Shown: positions 1 through 6,322 of the stretch, piece after piece
Layout of the letters: each line of letters opens with the position of its first letter
Numbering within the stretch: position 1 is the stretch's first letter
Assembly (NCBI GenBank): GCA_026982585.1
Contig: JALSGW010000286.1
Coordinates: 1-13,180, forward strand
Direction of reading: 5' to 3'
Length of the DNA: 13,180 nt
DNA from: Alphaproteobacteria bacterium
GTDB lineage: Bacteria; Pseudomonadota; Alphaproteobacteria; Geminicoccales; Geminicoccaceae
Made by a program: the position numbers and the translations under genes
The notes under the pieces: generated by a model
The model's input: only the letters and a program-made list of their open reading frames with translations
The model's database searches: none
Told to the model about the DNA's origin: nothing

Positions 1-571
1 GTGCGAGCGGCACATAGACCTTGAGCAGCACCTGGAGATGGGAGCAGCCTTCGATGCGGGCCGCCTCCTCGAGCTCCTTGGGGATGGTCTTGAAGGTCTG
101 GCGCAGCAAAAAGATGCCGAAGCCGCTCGCCATATAGGGCAGGCCGATGCCGAGGATGGTGTCGACCAGCCCGAGCCGGCTCATGGTGCGGTAGTTCTCG
201 ACGATCAACACCTCCGGCATCACCATGAGCTGCACCAGCACGAGGGCGAAGGCGATGTCGCGGCCGGCGAAGTCGAAGCGGGCGAAGGCGTAGGCGGCGA
301 GGGTGCAGAGCAGGAACTGGGCGGCGAGGATGCTCGTCACCAGCAGGAAGGTGTTGAGGAAATAGCGGGCGAAAGGCGCCTGCGACCAGGCCTCGGCGAA
401 GTTGGCGAGGGTGAGCGGCGCGAAGGGATCGAAGCGGGTGGCGTATTCGGGCGGGTGGAAGGCGGCCCAGAAGGCGTAGAGCAACGGCGACAGCCACAGG
501 AGGGCGAGCAGCCAGGCGGCCGCCGCCTCGAGGATCTGCCAGGGATCGGATCGCAGAGGCCGCCCGCTCAT
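1..571 (-). CDS. UgpE/MalG-type ABC transporter permease, partial (C-terminus beyond left edge)
   Basis: This is an inner-membrane permease subunit of a carbohydrate or glycerol-phosphate ABC importer (MalG/UgpE class). It would form the translocation channel with the permease encoded just upstream. The first 190 residues are in the window. A membrane segment lies near residues 17-36, the typical periplasmic stretch 'FDPFAPLTLANFAEAW' follows near 48-62, and further membrane segments lie near 70-95, 105-125 and 138-157. The cytoplasmic EAA loop that docks on the ATPase starts at about residue 168 (EEAARIEG, G175) and is cut at the window edge. Its ATG overlaps the stop of the upstream permease gene in an ATGA (568-571). 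No good Shine-Dalgarno precedes it, so translational coupling is likely. The class assignment is firm. The substrate is inferred from the neighbours only. Confidence 0.9.
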   Translation of the reverse strand, partial: MSGRPLRSDPWQILEAAAAWLLALLWLSPLLYAFWAAFHPPEYATRFDPFAPLTLANFAEAWSQAPFARYFLNTFLLVTSILAAQFLLCTLAAYAFARFDFAGRDIAFALVLVQLMVMPEVLIVENYRTMSRLGLVDTILGIGLPYMASGFGIFLLRQTFKTIPKELEEAARIEGCSHLQVLLKVYVPLA

Positions 572-1449
572 CGGTAGTGGATGCGCCGATCCAGGATCAC
601 GAACTGGCCGATGGAGAGCAGGGCGAGCACCGCGAGCAGCACCACGGTCAGCGTCGCGGCATAGGATTCGTCGAAGAAGCTGAAGGCGGTCTCGTAGATG
701 TAGTAGAGGATCAGGGCGCTGGCGTTGTCGGGCCCGCCCTTGGTGAGGATGAAGAGCTGGTCGACCAGCTTGAAGGAGTTGATGACGGCGTTCACCAGCA
801 CGAAGAGGGTGGTGGGCATCAAGAGCGGGAACACCACCCGTCGGAAGTAGTGCCAGCGGCCTGCCCCCTCGAGCCGGGCGGCCTCCTCGAGTTCGGGCGG
901 GATCGACTGCAGGGCGGCGAGATAGAAGATCATGAAGAAGCCCGCCTCCTTCCACACCGTCATCACCACGATCGCCCACAACACCGTGTCGGGATCGCCG
1001 AGCCAGTTGCGGGTCGGCAGACCGAGCGCGCCGAGCAGCTGGTCGACGAGGCCGATCTCCGGCGTGTAGAAGAACAGCCAGATGTTGGCCACCGCGATCA
1101 TCGGCAGCACGGTGGGGGTGAAATAGGCCATGCGCACGAGCGCCCGCGCCGGCAGCCGTCCGTTCACCCACACCGCCATGAGCAAGGCCAGCGCGATACT
1201 GGCCGGGATGGTGCCGACGGCGAAGAGGATGTTGTTCTCCACCACCTGCCAGAACACCTCGTCCTCGAGCATGAAGCGGTAGTTCTCGAGGCCGACGAAG
1301 GCGGCCGGCCGGAAGGCGGTGGCCGGGGTGTAGAAGCTGCGCCAGAGGGTGGCGAGGGTGGGGTAGTGGGTGAAGGTGAGGAGAAGGATGGCTGCCGGCA
1401 ACAGCAGCAGCCATCCGTAGACGTGGGTGAGGATGCGCCCGCGGCTCAT
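568..1449 (-). CDS. UgpA/MalF-type ABC transporter permease
   Basis: This is the inner-membrane permease partner of the UgpE-like protein, 293 residues, the usual length for UgpA. Six membrane segments are visible, roughly at residues 11-30, 70-95, 108-128, 157-180, 208-225 and 263-287. The EAA loop is clear at about 188-210 (EEAARLEGAG, then FRRVVFPLL). It shares several local patterns with my recollection of E. coli UgpA: 'VWK...AALQSIP' before the EAA loop, 'GGP...LILYYIYE' at 238-253, and a C-terminus of the form QF-x6-R-x-x-Y. The ATG at 1449 is 11 bp from the binding-protein stop and follows a GACGGGG-like ribosome site. Fourth gene of the operon, downstream of the binding-protein gene. 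UgpA-like is likely, and the exact substrate is unknown. Confidence 0.93.
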   Translation of the reverse strand: MSRGRILTHVYGWLLLLPAAILLLTFTHYPTLATLWRSFYTPATAFRPAAFVGLENYRFMLEDEVFWQVVENNILFAVGTIPASIALALLMAVWVNGRLPARALVRMAYFTPTVLPMIAVANIWLFFYTPEIGLVDQLLGALGLPTRNWLGDPDTVLWAIVVMTVWKEAGFFMIFYLAALQSIPPELEEAARLEGAGRWHYFRRVVFPLLMPTTLFVLVNAVINSFKLVDQLFILTKGGPDNASALILYYIYETAFSFFDESYAATLTVVLLAVLALLSIGQFVILDRRIHYR

Positions 1450-1460
1450 CCCCGTCGCGC

Positions 1461-2753
1461 TCAGCGATAGCGCCGCAGCAGCCGCTCCGCCGTCCGCTGG
1501 GCGTCGCGCAGCGCCTGCTCCGGGCTCTTGGCGCCGGTCAGCGCGGCCTGGATGGCGTCATCCAGCGCCTTGCGCACCCGCCCCGCCTGGAAGGTGGCGA
1601 GCTCCGCCACCGCGAAGGCGAGCTGGTCGCGGGCCACCAGCTGGTAGGGGAAGCCCTTCACATACTCGCGCATCGCCGGGGTCTCCCAGGCGTCGGGGCG
1701 GGTGGCGATGTAGCCGGTGCGGATGCTCCATTCGGCGGCCTTCTCGGGACTCGTGAGGAAACGGATGAGCCTGAGCGCCGCCTGCTTTTCCTCCGGGCTC
1801 GTCTGCTTGAAGATGTAGAAGTTGCCGCCGCCGGTGGGGGAGCCGCGGCGCTTGTTGGCGGGCAGCATGGCGACCCCGAAGTCGAAGCGGGCGTTGTTGC
1901 GCACCGCCGTGAGATTGCCGGTGGAATGCCACATGATGGCGGTCTTCTGCTCGAGGAAGTTCTGCCGCAGGGTCCCCCACTCGATGGTCCCCTCCGGCAT
2001 GATGCCGTACTCGCGGCCGAGGGCGACCCAGAACTCCAGCGCCTCGATCGCCTCGGGGGCGTCGAAGTAGGTCTCGTTGCCCTCGCGGTTCATGAGCTCG
2101 AGGCCGTTTTGGATCGCGAGCGCCTGGAACATCCAATAGGGATAGCCGGTGGAGGGGATCATGAGCCCCCAGCGCTCGACCCGCTCGCCGTCGCGCTTGG
2201 TGAGGATCCGGCCCATCTCCACGAGCTCCTCCCAGTTCTGCGGGGGACGCTCGGGATCGAGCCCGGCCTCGCGGAAGGCGTCCTTGTTGTAGTACATGAC
2301 GATGGTGGAGCGCTGGAAGGGCACGCTCCACACCTTGCCGAGGGCGGTGCCGTTCGCCATGAGGGCGGGATAGAAGCTCTCGAGCCAGCCGCGATCCGCC
2401 TCGCCGACGAGGTCGCTGATGGGGACGATGGCGTCCTGCTCGATGAGCTCGAAGAGGTCGATCGAGAACATCACCGACAGCTGCGCCGGCTCGCCGGCCT
2501 TGAGCGCGGCGAGCGCCTTGATGCGGGCGTCGTTGTAGTTGCCGGCGTAGATCGCCTCGACCTCGATGTCCGGATTGGCGGCCTCGAAATCGGCCACCAG
2601 ATCGTCGACGATCTTGGTGAGCGGCCCGCCGACCGCCACCGGATAGTACATGGTGAGCTTGACCTTCTGGGCCTCGGCGGCGCCGCTGGCGAGAAGGGCG
2701 AGGCCCAATCCCGCCGCGGCGGCGAAGAGACGTCGTGGCCATCCTGTCCGCAT
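1461..2753 (-). CDS. UgpB-like periplasmic substrate-binding protein of ABC importer
   Basis: This is an extracellular solute-binding protein (family 1) that would deliver substrate to the two permeases. It is 430 residues long, typical of UgpB. A signal peptide is visible: basic MRTGWPRR, a hydrophobic core at about 9-22, then likely cleavage after A28 (AEA|QK). The mature protein has family hallmarks such as 'DFEAANPDIEV', 'YYNKDAFREAGLDP' and 'KAAEWSIRTGYIATR', and it ends in 'QALRDAQRTAERLLRRYR', much like the UgpB C-terminus. The start at 2753 is chosen because AAGGGAGG lies just upstream and the signal peptide begins there. Reading farther upstream in frame only enters the ATPase gene. 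Where E. coli UgpB begins its mature domain with a tryptophan-containing 'FWHSM', this protein has 'MYYPVAVGGP', so the ligand may differ from glycerol-3-phosphate. Confidence 0.93.
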   Translation of the reverse strand: MRTGWPRRLFAAAAGLGLALLASGAAEAQKVKLTMYYPVAVGGPLTKIVDDLVADFEAANPDIEVEAIYAGNYNDARIKALAALKAGEPAQLSVMFSIDLFELIEQDAIVPISDLVGEADRGWLESFYPALMANGTALGKVWSVPFQRSTIVMYYNKDAFREAGLDPERPPQNWEELVEMGRILTKRDGERVERWGLMIPSTGYPYWMFQALAIQNGLELMNREGNETYFDAPEAIEALEFWVALGREYGIMPEGTIEWGTLRQNFLEQKTAIMWHSTGNLTAVRNNARFDFGVAMLPANKRRGSPTGGGNFYIFKQTSPEEKQAALRLIRFLTSPEKAAEWSIRTGYIATRPDAWETPAMREYVKGFPYQLVARDQLAFAVAELATFQAGRVRKALDDAIQAALTGAKSPEQALRDAQRTAERLLRRYR

Positions 2754-2778
2754 GGTCGCCTCCCTTGCTCGGTTCACC

Positions 2779-3858
2779 TCAACTGGCGGCGGCTTCTGCC
2801 TCCGCCGCCTCGGGCAGCGCGAGGCGTTCGCCGGTCGTGCGATCGAAGAGATGCATCGCGCCCCGGGGCCAACGGACGCGGGCCCGCTCTCCCGCCCGCA
2901 CCCGCACATGGCCGGGCACGCGCACGGCAAGCCGCTGGTCGCCGATGCGCGCCATGACGATGGTATCGGCACCGAGATAATCGGCGGCGATCAGCTCCAC
3001 CGGCAGGCCCTCGCCCTCCTCGAGCCTGAGATGTTCGGGCCGCACGCCGAGCACGAGACCCTCGCCGCGACCCGCCAGCAACGGCGTCTCCGTGCCGCGG
3101 ATCACCGCCCCCGCGGGGCCGTCCGCGAGCTCCAGGAGGTTCATGGGCGGCGTGCCGATGAAGGCGGCGACGAAGAGATGGGCCGGCCGCTCGTAGAGCT
3201 CCTTGGGCGTGCCGTCCTGGACGATGCGCCCCGCCCGCATGAGCAGGATGCGGTCGGCCATGCTCATGGCCTCGCTCTGATCGTGGGTGACATAGACCAC
3301 GGTCATGCCGAGGCGCTGCTGGAGGGCGCGGATCTCGACCCGCATCTCGTGGCGCAGCTGCGCGTCGAGGTTGGAGAGCGGCTCGTCCATGAGACAGATC
3401 GGGTGCTCGCTGATGATCGCACGGGCCAGGGCCACCCGCTGCCTCTGGCCGCCCGAGAGCTGCGCCGGCTTGCGGTCGAGGAGATCGGCGAGGCCGACCA
3501 GCTTCGCCACCCGCAACAGCCGCTGTTCGCGCTCGGGGCGCGGCACCCGCCGCACCTTGAGGCCGAAGAGGATGTTCTCGCGCACGTTGAGGTGCGGAAA
3601 GAGCGCATAGGACTGGAACACCATCGCCACCCGCCGGGCCGCCGGCGGCGCCTCGGTCATGTCGCGGCCGTCGATGAAGACGCGCCCGCGGGTGACCTCC
3701 TCGAGCCCGGCGATCATGCGCAGCGTGGTGGACTTGCCGCATCCGGAAGGGCCCAGGAGCACGCAGAAGCTGCCCTTGGGCACGCGGAAGGAGATGCCGT
3801 CGACGGCGACGGTGTCGTGCCAGACCTTGCTCACCTCCCGAAGCTCGATGACGCTCAC
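2779..3858 (-). CDS. UgpC/MalK-type ABC transporter ATP-binding protein
   Basis: This cytoplasmic ATPase would power the importer. From the GTG start it is 359 residues, the normal MalK/UgpC length. Nucleotide-binding motifs appear in order: Walker A GPSGCGKST (36-44), Q-loop Q82, signature LSGGQ (134-138), Walker B ICLMDEP (154-160), D-loop SNLD (162-165) and switch His192 in 'VTHDQSEAM'. A C-terminal TOBE/OB regulatory domain covers about 240-345, including 'LGVRPEHLRL'. The GTG at 3858 puts the first strand (VIELREVSKVW) where family members begin. Earlier in-frame starts (GTG 3906, ATG 3927) would add an arginine-rich leader unlike the family and overlap the candidate promoter. Its stop lies 25 bp before the binding-protein ATG. 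The ATPase gene comes first among the transporter genes, unlike the E. coli ugpBAEC order. Confidence 0.93.
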   Translation of the reverse strand: MSVIELREVSKVWHDTVAVDGISFRVPKGSFCVLLGPSGCGKSTTLRMIAGLEEVTRGRVFIDGRDMTEAPPAARRVAMVFQSYALFPHLNVRENILFGLKVRRVPRPEREQRLLRVAKLVGLADLLDRKPAQLSGGQRQRVALARAIISEHPICLMDEPLSNLDAQLRHEMRVEIRALQQRLGMTVVYVTHDQSEAMSMADRILLMRAGRIVQDGTPKELYERPAHLFVAAFIGTPPMNLLELADGPAGAVIRGTETPLLAGRGEGLVLGVRPEHLRLEEGEGLPVELIAADYLGADTIVMARIGDQRLAVRVPGHVRVRAGERARVRWPRGAMHLFDRTTGERLALPEAAEAEAAAS

Positions 3859-3908
3859 GACCGGTCGCCGTCCCCTTCGTCCCGCCCTTTGAGCGATCCC
3901 GCTCACAG

Positions 3909-3938
3909 CTGGTAACAAAGCGTTCAAACGGGTGTCAA
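3909..3938 (-). promoter_or_regulatory. candidate sigma70 promoter for the transporter genes
   Basis: On the minus strand a perfect -35 hexamer TTGACA (3938-3933) is followed after 18 bp by TACCAG (3914-3909), a 3/6 match to the -10 consensus. It lies over the last codons of the repressor gene, about 50 bp before the ATPase GTG. The patch is visibly less GC-rich than its surroundings. It contains a short inverted repeat CGTT-CA-AACG (3921-3930) inside the spacer that could be an operator. If real, it would let the transporter be transcribed separately from its repressor. The weak -10 makes this tentative. Confidence 0.4.
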
Positions 3939-4748
3939 GGCCCGCTCAGGCGCCGCTTCCTCCTCCTCGGCCGCCACCACCAGCCGCACCCCGGCCCGCT
4001 CGATGTGCGAGCGCAGCGGTTCGGGGGGCGGCGCGTCGGTGTAGAGGCTGTCGAGATCGCGCAGGTGGCCGAGGCGGATCATGGCGTCGTCGCGGAACTT
4101 GCTGTGGTCGGCGACCACGATGCGGTGGCGGCAGATGGCCATGGCCGCCCGCGACACCCGCACGTCGCGGTAGTCGAAGTCGAGCAGGTTGCCCTCCTCG
4201 TCGATGGCGCCGATGCCGAAGATGCCGTAGCTCACTCGGAATCCCTCCAGGAACTCGGCGGCGGTGGCGCCGAGGATCGCCCGGTCGCGGTTGCGCACCA
4301 TGCCGCCCGCGAGCACGATCTCGAAGTCGGTGCGCTCGCAGAACAGCCAGGCGATGCCGATGTGGTTGGTGATCACCCTCAGCCCGCGGTGGCGCAACAG
4401 CGCCTCCGCCACCGCCTCGGTGGTGGTGCCGATGTCCATGAACAGCGACGCTCCGTTCGGGATGTCGCGGGCCACCGCGCGGGCGATGCGCAGCTTCTCG
4501 GCGGCGTGGCGGATGCGGCGGTTGGCATAGGCGAGCCGGTCGCGCCCGGTGGGCAGGCCGGCGCCGCCGTGGTAGCGTTCGACGAGATTGCGCCGGCTGA
4601 GCTCGATGATGTCGCGGCGGATGGTCTGGTGGGAGACGCCGAAGCGGCGCGCGAGGCTCTTGATGGAGGCGAAGCCCGCCTCCCGCACCAGCCGCACGAT
4701 CTCGCTCTGCCGCTCGTTGAGGCCAAGCCAGCGGGGATCCGGAACCAT
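3924..4748 (-). CDS. GlpR-like DeoR-family transcriptional repressor
   Basis: This is a DNA-binding repressor of the DeoR family, 274 residues, that responds to a phosphorylated sugar or polyol. The N-terminal helix-turn-helix spans about 10-60 and carries the family pattern 'NERQSEIVRLVREAGFASIK', then 'FGVSHQTIRRDIIEL' and 'ERYHGGA'. The effector domain (about 75-260) closely resembles E. coli GlpR: 'IPNGASLFMDIGTTTEAVAEALL' (here 97-118), 'ITNH' (126-129), 'LLDFDYRDVRVSRA' (188-201), 'VADHSKF' (212-218) and 'YTDAPPP' (236-242). A glutamate-rich tail follows. The ATG at 4748 is preferred: a possible extension from GTG 4793 would start upstream of the candidate -10 element. It opens the importer operon, so regulation of that importer, and perhaps of the divergent hydrolase, is the natural inference. 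The effector is not shown by the sequence. Confidence 0.9.
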   Translation of the reverse strand: MVPDPRWLGLNERQSEIVRLVREAGFASIKSLARRFGVSHQTIRRDIIELSRRNLVERYHGGAGLPTGRDRLAYANRRIRHAAEKLRIARAVARDIPNGASLFMDIGTTTEAVAEALLRHRGLRVITNHIGIAWLFCERTDFEIVLAGGMVRNRDRAILGATAAEFLEGFRVSYGIFGIGAIDEEGNLLDFDYRDVRVSRAAMAICRHRIVVADHSKFRDDAMIRLGHLRDLDSLYTDAPPPEPLRSHIERAGVRLVVAAEEEEAAPERALTPV

Positions 4749-4783
4749 GACCCGTCGCCCTGCGCACCGTCCGCTCCCCACCG

Positions 4784-4813
4784 ACCTTAGCACAAAGCTC
4801 CAGAATATGTAAA
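4784..4813 (-). promoter_or_regulatory. candidate promoter of the GlpR-like repressor / importer operon
   Basis: Minus-strand TTTACA (4813-4808, 5/6 to the -35 consensus) is separated by 18 bp from TAAGGT (4789-4784). A TGC immediately upstream of TAAGGT makes an extended -10. This would start transcription near 4776, about 28 nt before the repressor ATG at 4748. It supports the shorter repressor start. Seen by eye only. Confidence 0.45.
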
Positions 4814-4815
4814 CT
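4787..4815 (+). promoter_or_regulatory. candidate promoter of the alpha/beta hydrolase gene
   Basis: Plus-strand TTAGCA (4787-4792, 4/6) and TAAACT (4810-4815, 4/6) are 17 bp apart. They would start transcription near 4822, about 16 nt before the hydrolase ATG at 4838. The element sits almost exactly on top of the oppositely oriented repressor promoter, so the two would compete or be co-regulated. Confidence 0.4.
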
Positions 4816-4819
4816 TTCT
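4802..4819. promoter_or_regulatory. imperfect palindrome, candidate operator
   Basis: The 18-bp sequence AGAATATGTAAACTTTCT has matching AGAA/TTCT ends and 6 of 9 positions symmetric. It covers the -35 of the repressor promoter and the -10 of the hydrolase promoter. That is where a DeoR-type repressor would block both directions. The low symmetry and the lack of a second clear copy keep this tentative. Confidence 0.3.
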
Positions 4820-4837
4820 GACAGACGGGGGAGGAGG

Positions 4838-5704
4838 ATGAAGCTCTATCGCGACTTCACCACCCAGGAGGAGCTGGACCGGGAGTACAATGCCGTGGCG
4901 GCGGTGCCGGAGGCGGAGACGATCCTGCGGCGCTGGCAGATGGAGAGCGCGAAGGTGCTCGAGCGCTACCGGCCCCGACTCGGGGTGGCCTACGGTCCGA
5001 CCCGCTTCGAGCGGCTCGACGTCTTTCCAGCCGGACCCGGAACCCCGCTCCATCTCTTTTTCCACGGCGGTTATTGGCGCCGCTTTCGGGCCCGCGACTT
5101 CGCCTTCCTGGCGCCGGCCTTCGTGGACGCCGGTGTCACCTTCGTCGGGGTCGACTATGCGCTCTGTCCCGAGGTGCGGATCGGCGAGATCGTGCGCCAG
5201 GTGCGCGCGGCGGTGGCGTGGGTGTGGCGTCACGCCGCGGAGTTCGGCGCCGATCCCGCCCGCATCACCCTCTCCGGCCATTCGGCGGGCGGCCATCTGG
5301 TGGCCATGGCGCTCGCCACCGACTGGCCCGGTGTCTACGAGCTGCCCGGCGACCTCATCAAGGGCGCGCTTGCGATCAGCGGCATCTTCGATCTGGCGCC
5401 GCTGCGCTGGACCTTCCTGCAGCCGGCGCTGCAGCTGGACGAGGAGGAGATCGCCCGCTCGAGCCCGATCCGCCAGCTGCCCGAGCGCGCGCCGCCGCTG
5501 GTGGTGGCGGTGGGGGCCAAGGAGACCGCCGAATTCCGCCGCCAGAGCCGGGCCTATTGGGAGGCCTGGCGGGCGCGCGGGCTTTCCGGGGCGCTGCTGG
5601 AGGTTGCCGGGTGCGATCATTTCACGGTGCTCGAGGAGCTCGCCCGTCCGGGTGGGGCGTTGTGGGCGGAGGCGATGGCCCAGCTTGGGGGAGAGCGCTC
5701 GTGA
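4838..5704 (+). CDS. alpha/beta hydrolase, kynurenine formamidase (arylformamidase)-like
   Basis: This is a predicted cytoplasmic serine hydrolase of 288 residues with no signal peptide. The oxyanion-hole motif HGGYW (76-80) and nucleophile elbow GHSAGG (147-152, Ser149) are those of the arylformamidase / hormone-sensitive-lipase-like group. The catalytic histidine is H261 in 'GCDHFTVLEEL', again the arylformamidase form. The acid position falls in 'GAKETAEFRRQS' and appears to be Glu229, where the mammalian enzyme, as I recall it, has Asp. Family enzymes hydrolyse N-formylkynurenine, but many bacterial relatives act on other esters or amides, and no tryptophan-degradation gene is visible nearby. 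The ATG at 4838 follows GGGGGAGGAGG directly. The gene is divergent from the GlpR-like repressor, which suggests a link to that regulon. Fold is confident; substrate is not. Confidence 0.88.
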   Translation: MKLYRDFTTQEELDREYNAVAAVPEAETILRRWQMESAKVLERYRPRLGVAYGPTRFERLDVFPAGPGTPLHLFFHGGYWRRFRARDFAFLAPAFVDAGVTFVGVDYALCPEVRIGEIVRQVRAAVAWVWRHAAEFGADPARITLSGHSAGGHLVAMALATDWPGVYELPGDLIKGALAISGIFDLAPLRWTFLQPALQLDEEEIARSSPIRQLPERAPPLVVAVGAKETAEFRRQSRAYWEAWRARGLSGALLEVAGCDHFTVLEELARPGGALWAEAMAQLGGERS

Positions 5705-5818
5705 TCACATTCCGATGCGGCCCCCCCTTGCTCTACCGACGCGCGGGGACGATTCTCAGGCCGGCGTCGGCGCGCGCGGGGCTCGGACCTCGGCCGCCGT
5801 GGTGAGCGAGGACGCGAG
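5705..5818. other. intergenic region with an inverted repeat; no gene seen
   Basis: These 114 bp separate the hydrolase from yqeY. They contain a run of seven C (5721-5727) and an inverted repeat CCGACGC (5736-5742) / GCGTCGG (5764-5770) with a 21-nt loop. There is no T-run after it, so it is not a classic terminator. The yqeY-dnaG-rpoD promoter should lie here or further upstream. The best I see is TTGCTC (5728-5733) with GATTCT (5751-5756) 17 bp later, which is too weak to annotate as a promoter. Confidence 0.4.
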
Positions 5819-6274
5819 GTGTTGCGCGAACGCATCGAGGCGGCTTTGAGACGTGCCCGGGAGACCGGGGACCGGCGCGCGGCCGCCACCCTCAGGCTGG
5901 TGCTGGCGGCCTTGGACGAGCGGGAGAGGCGGGCGCAGGAGGAGGGGGCGTTAGCCGAGGTGGCCGATGCGGACATCGAGGCGCTGCTGCGCCAGATGAT
6001 CGCCCAAAGGGAGGCCGATATCGCCCGCTGCGAGGCGGCGGCACGGCTCGAGGAGGCGGACCGGGAGCGCGAGGAAATCGCGGTGCTGGAGCGGTTTCTG
6101 CCGCCGCGGCTGGACGACGAGCGGCTGCGCGCCGCGGTGGAGGAGGCGATCCGGGAGCTCGGCGCGGAATCCCTCAAGGATTGCGGCCGGGTGCTGGCGG
6201 TGCTCAAGCAGCGCTACAACGGCCAGTTCGATCTGGCCCGCGCCAAGAAACTGATCTGTGCGCGCCTGGGTTGA
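5819..6274 (+). CDS. yqeY: GatB/YqeY domain-containing protein
   Basis: This small cytoplasmic protein of 151 residues is the standard YqeY length. It is built of helices that resemble the tRNA-binding tail domain of GatB, the Asp/Glu-tRNA amidotransferase subunit. Its own biochemical role is not established. The family pattern is visible: an N-terminal helix with 'RRAAATLRLVLAAL' (19-32), 'DADIEALLRQMIAQRE' near 50-65, the conserved 'REEIAVLERFLPPRL' near 83-97, and a GatB-like C-terminal domain ending 'AKKLICARLG'. The gene starts with GTG (5819); GAGCGAGGA lies upstream as a plausible ribosome site. A TTG at 5822 is a less likely alternative. Its position directly before dnaG is typical of proteobacteria and supports the call. 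It probably shares a transcript with dnaG, 48 bp downstream. Confidence 0.9.
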   Translation: MLRERIEAALRRARETGDRRAAATLRLVLAALDERERRAQEEGALAEVADADIEALLRQMIAQREADIARCEAAARLEEADREREEIAVLERFLPPRLDDERLRAAVEEAIRELGAESLKDCGRVLAVLKQRYNGQFDLARAKKLICARLG

Positions 6275-6283
6275 CGGCACGCC

Positions 6284-6304
6284 CCGGTCGGCCCCTCTGA
6301 CCGG
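6284..6304 (+). terminator. stem-loop between yqeY and dnaG (attenuator-like)
   Basis: CCGGTCGG (6284-6291) pairs with CTGACCGG (6297-6304), an 8-bp stem with one G-U pair and a 5-nt loop (CCCCT). It ends only five bases before the GGGGAGGAAGGGGG ribosome-binding stretch of dnaG (6309-6322). There is no T-tract after it, so it is unlikely to be a full intrinsic terminator. An attenuator, an RNA-processing site or a translation modulator for dnaG fits better. The base pairing is certain; the role is inferred. Confidence 0.5.
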
Positions 6305-6322
6305 AAGCGGGGAGGAAGGGGG

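Noticed and set aside
2754..2972. N-terminal extension of the substrate-binding protein into the ATPase gene
   Set aside because: The extension is Cys/Arg/Pro-rich and lies over the TOBE domain of the ATPase. A signal peptide and AAGGGAGG ribosome site mark the start at 2753.
4749..4793. GTG start of the repressor at 4793
   Set aside because: It would lie upstream of the candidate -10 element and add 15 residues not found in GlpR-like proteins. ATG 4748 is better placed.
5728..5756. TTGCTC-N17-GATTCT as a promoter for yqeY
   Set aside because: Only 3/6 matches at each hexamer, which is no better than expected by chance.
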